The notes beneath the pieces were generated by a model that was not told the DNA's origin, searched no databases, and worked only from the letters and a program-made list of their open reading frames with translations. The position numbers and the translations under genes are program-made. This document shows, piece after piece, positions 1 to 7,741 of a stretch of 32,328 nucleotides of DNA. How positions within the stretch are numbered: position 1 is the first letter of the stretch; the number at the start of each line of letters is the position of its first letter. The DNA is taken from NCBI GenBank assembly GCA_013002995.1, contig JABDLO010000006.1, forward strand, positions 1 to 32,328, written 5' to 3'. This DNA comes from Saprospiraceae bacterium (GTDB taxonomy: Bacteria > Bacteroidota > Bacteroidia > Chitinophagales > Saprospiraceae).

Positions 1-763
1 GGCTAATCGCATCCATATCTCCGTCCAAATCGATGTCCGCCATCTGGATAAATTCTCCTGAAGTATCCTGAACAATGTCATATGGATTGTTAAACCAACC
101 AAGAAACTCGGGATTTGATTTATCACCTATGTTTTTAGCATACAGTACTCTAAACTCCTGAGTTGTATCTGCCAGGTCACTTGTAACCGTCCCACATAAT
201 ACAATATCCAGGTCTCCATCTGCATCCAGATCAGCTAATGATGGAAGTAGTCTACTTAAAGGTACAATTGGATTCAGGTCAAAATCAAAGTCTCTTTTGA
301 TATCGAAGGTATCACCACTTGATATATAGAAAAGTAAATGTTGAATTTCACTTATATATTCCTCTTCTGCCATAGCAATAAAATCAGGTATCCCATCTCC
401 ATTTAAATCACCACATGAAGGATAGAAATAACCAAATGGAATGTATAATGTGTCAAAAGCCGGCGCTATTTGACCAAATTCGGGTTCTTTCGCTGTTCCA
501 ATATTTTCTTGATATTCAATGTTATAAGTTAATTCAGTTAAGTCTAATTCCTCTGACTCCCCTAGTCCTAAGGAAGTAAGAAATAAATCCTGATCTCCAT
601 CCTGATCACGATCTATAAACATCAATTTAAATACAATTCTTTCACCAGTCGAATCAACTAATTGAATGCCAAAGGGAAAAGTAGAATGAAACTGAAAATC
701 CTGTGCATGAATATTGGATAAACTTATAATGAGTAAGGATACGAGTAGATGTCTGAGTACCAT
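1..763 (-). CDS. Secreted FG-GAP/VCBS repeat protein (3' end outside window)
   Basis: The reverse strand from the ATG at 761-763 reads open to the window edge, giving 254 codons of the N-terminal part. It starts MVLRHLLVSLLIISLSNIHA, a signal peptide with probable cleavage before QDF. Calcium-binding-type acidic loops follow at intervals: DRDQDGDQD, DLNGDGIPD, DLDADGDLD and DLDGDMD. These are the DxDxDG loops of FG-GAP/VCBS (integrin-propeller-like) repeats, in which each blade binds Ca2+. Such proteins are exported and usually serve in adhesion or as propeller scaffolds of larger extracellular proteins. The C-terminus is missing, so any catalytic or T9SS sorting domain cannot be judged. It is divergent from the reductase gene that starts at 1013, with 249 bp between them. 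Confidence 0.85.
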   Translation of the reverse strand, partial: MVLRHLLVSLLIISLSNIHAQDFQFHSTFPFGIQLVDSTGERIVFKLMFIDRDQDGDQDLFLTSLGLGESEELDLTELTYNIEYQENIGTAKEPEFGQIAPAFDTLYIPFGYFYPSCGDLNGDGIPDFIAMAEEEYISEIQHLLFYISSGDTFDIKRDFDFDLNPIVPLSRLLPSLADLDADGDLDIVLCGTVTSDLADTTQEFRVLYAKNIGDKSNPEFLGWFNNPYDIVQDTSGEFIQMADIDLDGDMDAIS

Positions 764-1012
764 AACCAAAGATTTTGGTGTATAATTTTATCTCAGAACT
801 CCTTGATTGGGAAAAGGACTAAACTAACATGTTAATAGTAAGTATGAATACCAACAATTGTAATGACAGGTATCAATGAATCAGATAATAACTGTCATCT
901 CAACCTCTTCTTTTAACAATTCAATATTGAAATTAAACAACTCATTGAATTAGGTCAGGAAACAATGATCAAGTATGAGTAATTTAGTGTTTAGATATTC
1001 AAAATACCATTT

Positions 1013-2023
1013 ATGCAAAAAGTTTTATTAACGGGAATTACTGGATTTTTGGGATCTCGTACAGCCATTCAATTACTCAACAAGGGCTATCACGTCACGG
1101 GTACATTAAGAAATAAAGATAGGGCTGAATCAATTAAGACGATCGTCTCAACACATACTGAGAATATTGAGAACCTGGAATTAATACAGGCTGATTTAAT
1201 AGACGACAGATGGGGTGATAGAATGGCAGGAATTGATTACGTCATGCATATTGCATCTCCATTTCCCAGAACCTTACCCAAGCACGAAGACGATTTAATT
1301 ATACCCGCTAAGAAAGGTGCTCTAAATATCATTCAGGCGGCCTCTAAAAAGAGCGTAAAAAGAGTGGTCATGACATCGTCATCAGGAGCCATAACCTATG
1401 GAGTATCTAAGCACAAAACTTTCAATGAAGAGGATTGGACTGACGTCACCAATAAAAAAGATACTACTCCTTACTTCAGAAGTAAGACCATTGCTGAAAA
1501 AGCAGCATGGGATTTTATTAAAAGCAATGACAGTGATTTAGAGTTGACTGTCATTAATCCCAGTCTGATTACAGGGCCAATCATTGAAAAAGATTACGGT
1601 ACATCGGGAGAACTGATCAAAAAAATGATAGAAGGGAGTATGCCGGCCCTACCGGATATTGGCTTTCCTACCATTGATGTGAGATCTGTAGCTGAAGCTC
1701 ATATTCTGGCAATGGAAACGAAAGCTGCTGCTGGAGAAAGGATCATCTGTTCAGGAGAATATTATACAGTAAGTGATATTGCTTCAATCATTAGACCATT
1801 ATACCCAAATCTTAAAATTCCTAAAAGTAAGTTACCCAACTTTGGAGTAAAGATCTTTGCTTTATTCGATAAAGAAGCCAGAACTATCTTACTGGATTTG
1901 GGAACCAGGAGAAAATTAGATAATTCCAAAGCAAGACAATTGCTGGGTTGGGAACCGATGGATGGAAAGGAAGGAGTCATTTCTATGGCAAAATCGATGA
2001 TAGAGCATGGTGTTGTTTCATGA
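1013..2023 (+). CDS. NAD(P)-dependent extended SDR, dihydroflavonol-4-reductase/aldehyde-reductase-like
   Basis: This is a 336-residue extended short-chain dehydrogenase/reductase. The Rossmann nucleotide motif is GITGFLG (Gly8, Gly11, Gly14). An Asp at 61 sits in the usual QADL position after the third strand. The catalytic Ser lies in TSSSGA (about 122-124), and the Tyr-x3-Lys pair is Tyr154/Lys158 in YFRSK. The PSLITGP segment after the catalytic helix is typical of the dihydroflavonol-4-reductase / NAD-dependent aldehyde-reductase branch rather than of sugar epimerases. It has no signal peptide and should be cytosolic. In bacteria these enzymes reduce small aldehydes or ketones; the substrate cannot be read from the sequence. 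It stands alone, divergent from the FG-GAP gene and 62 bp ahead of the barrel gene. Confidence 0.85.
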   Translation: MQKVLLTGITGFLGSRTAIQLLNKGYHVTGTLRNKDRAESIKTIVSTHTENIENLELIQADLIDDRWGDRMAGIDYVMHIASPFPRTLPKHEDDLIIPAKKGALNIIQAASKKSVKRVVMTSSSGAITYGVSKHKTFNEEDWTDVTNKKDTTPYFRSKTIAEKAAWDFIKSNDSDLELTVINPSLITGPIIEKDYGTSGELIKKMIEGSMPALPDIGFPTIDVRSVAEAHILAMETKAAAGERIICSGEYYTVSDIASIIRPLYPNLKIPKSKLPNFGVKIFALFDKEARTILLDLGTRRKLDNSKARQLLGWEPMDGKEGVISMAKSMIEHGVVS

Positions 2024-2085
2024 TGGACTAAGAATGTACAACTTTAGATAAAAAGATAAATGGCTTATTGGCTACTTTTAGCCTG

Positions 2086-4500
2086 ATGAAGAAGTGGTTT
2101 GCCATTATTATACTGATGATCATTGGATTTCAATCCTTATATCCACAGGAATTACCAGTGGATGATACCTTAGCATATAAGGCGATAAATACGGATAACA
2201 TCACCCATCGATTTACCTCAGCATTTATTCCGGATAACGGACTCAATTATTATGTAGAACATTATGCTGACGATGTGCATGTTCATCTTCCTGTAGCCGG
2301 TGGATGGGGGGATGCCATACCGTATCTACATTCATTTAATGGAGGATCTTATAAGTGGACCAGCCATTATTACAATGGAATAAAAACGAATAATGTGCTG
2401 ATCCCAGGTGATGCCATGTTTCACCTCACCACTGATTTACATCAGATTACTGTGGATGCTTATGCATCAGAAATCAAGCTTAACCCTAACTATGATTCCA
2501 CTGATCATCTTTCTGTTAATTACCTGCTGGGCGATATCGGAAGCAGGGTAGGGTGGGCAGATTGGTTTATCAACAATATATCCGGACATAACTCGGCTCA
2601 GCAGAGGGCAGTTATGGAGATAGAAGATAGGATGTATTTACCTTATCAGGTTAGATTGAAGTATACGAAGCCGAATGAAATAGATCAGGATCCGTTTCAG
2701 TTTCAATTTCTTGTTGGGAAAAGAAAAAATATCGATCAGGATTACCTGGGTAGATCTAGTACCTATGATGAAAATTATTATCAGGCATCTTTGATGGGAA
2801 GCATAAGTAAACAGTATCATTATGCTTTGGAGTGGCAATATCGGTCTCATGCTTTTTCAGAATTTCAGTATGATGAATCAGAGACGAGTGGAAGGCATAT
2901 CGGAAATGTATCATTTTATTCAACGGGCGATCACAACTATGGAATACACTTAAATGTGATGGATCTTTCTTATCAGGATGCATCCTTTAATCGCAATGTC
3001 ATAGATCAGGATGGAGAGGGTTTACATCCTTTTTACCAGGATGGGACCCAACTTGCTCTCACCCCATTTTACAGTAGAAAGGGACCATTGTGGAAGAAAA
3101 ATAAATGGAAGTACAACCTTGAATTTCATAATTCATGGAACAGACACCAGCCCCGGACTACTGCAAAGTCCAATGCCATTTATTACCAGAGCAACGATGC
3201 TAATTACCGCTCTCTACATGTAATGGATTGGGCAATGACTGCTCATTCTAATTGGTTGTTAAACAATAATGCGACCATCACTTATGAAGATCAGGAAGGA
3301 AGTACAAGGATAAAATTGAGCAGTGGGTTGAATTTTATAGGGATGACCTATGATCAATCAGCTTTACTCCACCTCATGCCTTCTATAGATGTCGGAATAG
3401 AACAAGATCTTTCTGATCGCATTTCTATCGGAATGAGAACCGGGTTGATCCCCCGGCCATATGATATTGATCAGGTGAGATTTCTATCCCGGGATCATCT
3501 TAATGGAACAGCTTATTATTGGAATGATTCCAACGGGAACAAAGAGGTTGAATCGTCAGAACGTGGAACTATTTTATATGTCACGGGAGGTGAGCATCGC
3601 ATCAAAGGAGCCGACCTGGGACCGTCAAAAACATTGTATATCGATGTACCGTTTAAATGGCAAGCTTCACAACATTGGCATTTTAAACTCATTCCCCAAT
3701 TTCGATCGCATAGAAATACCTGGGATGTACAGTATCATCCTGATTTACCACTTCCGGTCGGTCTTAATGAATTAGGATCCTGGTTTTATAGAGGTGGCGG
3801 TGGTCAATCAGTGTATGAAGTGATCCCATATAGTGAGGAGTGGATGCGGGACTCTGATGGAAGACTGAGGTCTTCCCTTTTTAATCAGCCATTTTATGCA
3901 GGCATTACTCTACAATTTGAAAGATCATCAGAATCATTTTATGTGAGGGGGTCTGCGACGGGTCACATTATTGCCGGTGGAGCTACGATGGGCAATGGCC
4001 CTTTGAATAATAATATCAACCAACCTTCTGATGCTATGTCAGACTTAAATCTGCGATATAAATATCTTGGTAGGATAGATTCAGACCGTTCATATTTAGC
4101 CAATTTTTTAATGGGATATATGTACAGCAATCATGGAAAAATGTCCCTTCAGTTGAGGTATAGGGATGGGCAGTCATTTGGCTATTATGGAAGTCTATTA
4201 CTTGAAACTACTGAAGGAGCTCAAGTGATTTTTAATCAACCTTTACCTAGGGGAGATGATCCTTTTACCAGATTGATGGGAAGACGAGAAGACTTCTTAT
4301 TAAACATCAATCTCTATTGGCATCACAGATTATCTCTCTCCACTGGTAATCTTGACCTAGGAGTTCAGGTATTCAATCTATTTGATTTTGCTACAGAGGC
4401 TTCAGAGTTTACCTATGGTGTAGATGGTAACTTTCTACGTGCTCCGTTAGAATTACAAGTGGCCAGGACAATGAGTTTCTCTTTACATTACAATTGGTAA
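2086..4500 (+). CDS. Large outer-membrane beta-barrel, TonB-receptor-like without visible plug
   Basis: I start the protein at the ATG at 2086, not at the upstream in-frame TTG (2068), because it then opens MKKWFAIIILMIIGF, a clean signal peptide ending near LYPQ. The mature ~780 residues are rich in alternating aromatic/polar strands and in Trp/Tyr/Asn/Asp turns. The chain ends SFSLHYNW, a last barrel strand with a C-terminal aromatic residue, as BAM substrates require. Length and texture resemble the barrel of TonB-dependent receptors, but I see neither a plug domain nor a TonB box, nor the carboxypeptidase-like N-domain of SusC proteins. It may be a plugless relative or another large porin. 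The substrate is unknown. Its TAA at 4498-4500 directly abuts the stop codon of the convergent metalloprotease gene. Confidence 0.7.
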   Translation: MKKWFAIIILMIIGFQSLYPQELPVDDTLAYKAINTDNITHRFTSAFIPDNGLNYYVEHYADDVHVHLPVAGGWGDAIPYLHSFNGGSYKWTSHYYNGIKTNNVLIPGDAMFHLTTDLHQITVDAYASEIKLNPNYDSTDHLSVNYLLGDIGSRVGWADWFINNISGHNSAQQRAVMEIEDRMYLPYQVRLKYTKPNEIDQDPFQFQFLVGKRKNIDQDYLGRSSTYDENYYQASLMGSISKQYHYALEWQYRSHAFSEFQYDESETSGRHIGNVSFYSTGDHNYGIHLNVMDLSYQDASFNRNVIDQDGEGLHPFYQDGTQLALTPFYSRKGPLWKKNKWKYNLEFHNSWNRHQPRTTAKSNAIYYQSNDANYRSLHVMDWAMTAHSNWLLNNNATITYEDQEGSTRIKLSSGLNFIGMTYDQSALLHLMPSIDVGIEQDLSDRISIGMRTGLIPRPYDIDQVRFLSRDHLNGTAYYWNDSNGNKEVESSERGTILYVTGGEHRIKGADLGPSKTLYIDVPFKWQASQHWHFKLIPQFRSHRNTWDVQYHPDLPLPVGLNELGSWFYRGGGGQSVYEVIPYSEEWMRDSDGRLRSSLFNQPFYAGITLQFERSSESFYVRGSATGHIIAGGATMGNGPLNNNINQPSDAMSDLNLRYKYLGRIDSDRSYLANFLMGYMYSNHGKMSLQLRYRDGQSFGYYGSLLLETTEGAQVIFNQPLPRGDDPFTRLMGRREDFLLNINLYWHHRLSLSTGNLDLGVQVFNLFDFATEASEFTYGVDGNFLRAPLELQVARTMSFSLHYNW

Positions 4501-7500
4501 TTAATTACAGGGAACCTGTGATGTCACCAGGTTGCCCCCATTATCAACAAACATCTTCCAGCATTCACTTTGTGCATTTCTGAATATCAATCCAGCACCA
4601 TCTTGCGGAATGTAAACATTGCCATTCATCAGTTTAGCAGATTTGCTTGAACCGATAGAAGTATTGGTGGTTTGAATATTCCCATCATTATCTACATTTA
4701 CCTTGGTGTAATTGCTTCCACTTCTCTTAAATATCAATGCCCTTGATCCTGTCATAACATAAATCTGATTGGTTTGAGATTCAACATTGGCCATAGGATT
4801 GGCAAGAGCGGTAAGTTCAAGATTGCCAGAGGGATCAACGCTTATAAGGTAGGAATCACCTATTTCATTGGTTAGGACCACTCCTCGATTGATCTCTTCT
4901 ACACAGAAGTCTGAATCATCAAACGTGACTTGATCAAAAGCATCGTATCCATTGGTAAGGGCTAGATGTCCCGGTCCTTGAATAATTGCTTTGAAGCCCT
5001 GAGCATTACCAGATCCTATATTGTCGAGCACTTCTGAGGTGAGGACAAAATTTGCAGTACCTTCTGTTGAAGAAGAGATAGGTCCGGGATTATGAATGAT
5101 ATTCAATATGTCGGTATTTGGTCCCCAGGTTGCCAACTCTGAATCCGTATAGTAGAGTGTGACCTCATAGAGGGCATCATTATCAGCATCAATCTGAAAG
5201 GTTTTATTACTGAATTGCATGGAACCAAAAGGCAGATTGGTCTTACCTGTTCCGGAAGTTACGATATCTACATCAAAACAATTCATTGTTGTTGTACCAA
5301 TGTTCTTAATGGATAGCATTACTTCATCGTCAGGAGAATAAAAGTGGGCAGTATTACCTATGGGCACCTCACCATTGGATGAAGAAACAGCTTCCTCTAC
5401 GACGGCACCTGCAGGCTGAGAAAACCTGATGACAGGATGTATATCATAATACAAGGTGTAACTCCCTGAGTTTAAGTTGCACCCATTTGTTCCTGTTCCT
5501 GTTCTGAAACTCGTGCCTTCTACATTGGTAGTTCCGGTGTCAAACCCTAAAATGTTGTCATCGGCGCTGGAAGTTGTGTTGTCAAAACAGAAGTCAATGT
5601 ATAGATTAGAAGTACCATTCCATAGAAACGAGTTAGCCAAATTAAATTCTACCCAGCCAACGGCTGTTGTAACACTTCCAAAAAACACCTGTGAAGTATT
5701 ATACCAGGGTACACTCGGAGATAGGCTAGAAAATCCTGTCTCAATCATTCCAATTCTAAAATTATTATAATCGCCTGAAGAATTTTTAGCATAAACATAG
5801 ACATCAATTTTATTGATCTCACCAGCCGTTAATCCAAGCGCTTGTAAATCTGAGGCAGGAATAATTACTCTGGTTTTAGCATCCTGAGATCCTCCCCTGA
5901 AGATGGTTGGATATTGAAAGTGGGATGCTGCAGGATCATCATATATTACCTCCCCTCCTCCTGAACAACACTCAGAAGATACAAGGTCTCCTGATCCACC
6001 ATTAATGGTCATTGTATGCATATCGAATGGCCCCAAGTCTGCTGTGCCTGAGGTGATGCTTAGATTCAGAATCACCGTTTCATCTGATTCTTCAATCTTG
6101 TCGTCGTAAACTCTAATTGTGATATTTTGAGAAAGGCTACCGGTAGGAGTAAAGGTTAAGCTACTAGTCATCAACTCAAAATCTTCCCCTTCACTGGCGG
6201 TGCTCGATCCATCCACACTAATAGACACCTGGACATTGGCTTCAGGGCTTACACTTAAACCAATGGTTCTGGTAAGATCAGTATATGGTTCATTACATGG
6301 TCCACCAATACCTGTCTGCCCTGATTCATTTACTGATGAGGTATAAGTGTTGAAATTCAATTGAGGGGTTGACCCCGCACACACAGAAAGACATCCTATT
6401 CCGGAGTAGAATGATTCTATTGATGCAATACTCCCAGCTGACCAGGTTGAAGTGTTTTGTACGGAGGGAGCCATTATATGTGAACTACCAGAGGCATCAT
6501 GGCCGGCACCAAAATTATGTCCTAATTCATGTGCAGTAAGTACCCGGAGTAGTTCTGCATTGCTTCCTGTATTACTTATCCAACTCTGTAAAATATTATA
6601 TCTATAACTGCTACATACCGCACCTACCCATGCCAGACCAATGGTATTTACAGTAGGCCCACCGAAGTCTCTATCCGACCATAATGATGCAACATCATGA
6701 GGGATACTTAAATTTGATAATGCCCAGGTCCTGAAACTATTAAGTAGTGTGCCAGGATCTAATGAATTAGTCCAAGGATCACAGGTACTACAGGTAGAAT
6801 TGATAAATCCAGTTATAACTAATTTTAATTCATCGGCAAATTCATCATCATAATTAGAATTTACATCATTGGTAATTCCAGTAGCAAAAGCTTCAGCTTG
6901 AGCAACACCTCCCTGTTCATTTACCTGGAGCCAATCATTGCATATAGCATATTCCACATCGTAACATACACCTGCAATTTGATTTAATCGTTGCGGATAA
7001 AGCCTATTCTGAGCATTGGTAAACTCTTTATATCCACAAGTAACTTCAGCGCCTTTTTTAATATCGCTTGACCTGTAGACTATTACTTCAGAGAGGTTTG
7101 CTTCTTTGTTATATCTTTTTAATGGTTCCATGTAAATGAAATCATCCTCCAATTTTATGAAGCCATAAGTGAAATTGGGAGCTATGGTTAATGACACCCG
7201 GTATCCTTCATCTGTATATCCATTCATCGGTAAGATGTCAGGTAGTCCTTGACTGAGGATATTCCCATTGTGATCTTTACTTACATGATCTTCAGTAAAT
7301 ATTTCAGAATCTACAAGTGTCATATCCCAACCATCAATACTTATCCGATTGATGCCGTCTCTATTATTTTTCAATGATTGAAAAAGTACCGTGCTCTCAA
7401 CAGAAATGGTTCTGTAATTATGAAATGATTGTTCTGGACTTCTTACCTGACCAGATAAGCCATAACACAATGTTACTATTATAGTTAAAGACAATATTTG

Positions 7501-7506
7501 CCTCAT
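4501..7506 (-). CDS. Secreted multidomain zinc metalloprotease, reprolysin-like (M12B type)
   Basis: The 1001-residue product begins with a signal peptide (MRQILSLTIIVTLCYGLSGQ). A propeptide-like region of ~160 residues follows. The catalytic domain (about 183-375) carries the extended zinc motif HELGHNFGAGHD: ligands His326, His330, His336 and catalytic Glu327. The Met-turn is HIMAP (Met345). This is the metzincin arrangement of reprolysin/ADAM-like enzymes. Downstream are a Calx-beta-like domain (385-500), a Cys-pair linker (SSECCSGG), a jelly-roll region (about 520-700), an immunoglobulin-like stretch, and C-terminal hairpin repeats of the form VDxxGNL (three visible). There is no classical T9SS C-terminal domain. 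It is probably an extracellular protease acting on host or detrital protein. A -7 promoter box lies 76 bp upstream. Confidence 0.85.
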   Translation of the reverse strand: MRQILSLTIIVTLCYGLSGQVRSPEQSFHNYRTISVESTVLFQSLKNNRDGINRISIDGWDMTLVDSEIFTEDHVSKDHNGNILSQGLPDILPMNGYTDEGYRVSLTIAPNFTYGFIKLEDDFIYMEPLKRYNKEANLSEVIVYRSSDIKKGAEVTCGYKEFTNAQNRLYPQRLNQIAGVCYDVEYAICNDWLQVNEQGGVAQAEAFATGITNDVNSNYDDEFADELKLVITGFINSTCSTCDPWTNSLDPGTLLNSFRTWALSNLSIPHDVASLWSDRDFGGPTVNTIGLAWVGAVCSSYRYNILQSWISNTGSNAELLRVLTAHELGHNFGAGHDASGSSHIMAPSVQNTSTWSAGSIASIESFYSGIGCLSVCAGSTPQLNFNTYTSSVNESGQTGIGGPCNEPYTDLTRTIGLSVSPEANVQVSISVDGSSTASEGEDFELMTSSLTFTPTGSLSQNITIRVYDDKIEESDETVILNLSITSGTADLGPFDMHTMTINGGSGDLVSSECCSGGGEVIYDDPAASHFQYPTIFRGGSQDAKTRVIIPASDLQALGLTAGEINKIDVYVYAKNSSGDYNNFRIGMIETGFSSLSPSVPWYNTSQVFFGSVTTAVGWVEFNLANSFLWNGTSNLYIDFCFDNTTSSADDNILGFDTGTTNVEGTSFRTGTGTNGCNLNSGSYTLYYDIHPVIRFSQPAGAVVEEAVSSSNGEVPIGNTAHFYSPDDEVMLSIKNIGTTTMNCFDVDIVTSGTGKTNLPFGSMQFSNKTFQIDADNDALYEVTLYYTDSELATWGPNTDILNIIHNPGPISSSTEGTANFVLTSEVLDNIGSGNAQGFKAIIQGPGHLALTNGYDAFDQVTFDDSDFCVEEINRGVVLTNEIGDSYLISVDPSGNLELTALANPMANVESQTNQIYVMTGSRALIFKRSGSNYTKVNVDNDGNIQTTNTSIGSSKSAKLMNGNVYIPQDGAGLIFRNAQSECWKMFVDNGGNLVTSQVPCN

Positions 7507-7581
7507 AATATTCAGTTGTATGAAGTAATAAATCTCGAAGGAATAGACGATTGCGTACTCAGACTTATATGGGGAACCTTA

Positions 7582-7589
7582 CAAAGGTA
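7582..7589 (-). promoter_or_regulatory. Bacteroidota -7 box for the metalloprotease gene
   Basis: The reverse strand reads TACCTTTG, an exact match to the Bacteroidota -7 consensus TAnnTTTG, 76 bp before the start codon at 7506. I see no convincing TTTG at the -33 position with 19-21 bp spacing. Confidence 0.45.
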
Positions 7590-7741
7590 AAATCTTAATT
7601 GGTAAATTTATGTCAAATAGCTTCCAGTTATAATAATTGGGGGTATTCCTTTAGGTATTTTATCTTTAATTGATTGAGATGGTTTAGACTCATTTCTATT
7701 TATTACATATCTTCTGATATCTTTATTCCAAACTCATTATT

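Noticed and set aside
2068-2085. TTG start for the outer-membrane barrel
   Set aside because: It adds MATFSL before a complete signal peptide that starts at the ATG at 2086.
4507-4533. Hairpins at the protease gene 3' end (ACAGG/CCTGT and AACCT/AGGTT) as a terminator
   Set aside because: They lie inside coding sequence, have a bulge and lack a T-run, so I mention them only in a finding.
7661-7668. TATCTTTA before the S9 peptidase gene as a -7 box
   Set aside because: One mismatch in the most conserved G, with a similar TATCTTTA at 7718; in AT-rich DNA this is not distinguishable from chance.
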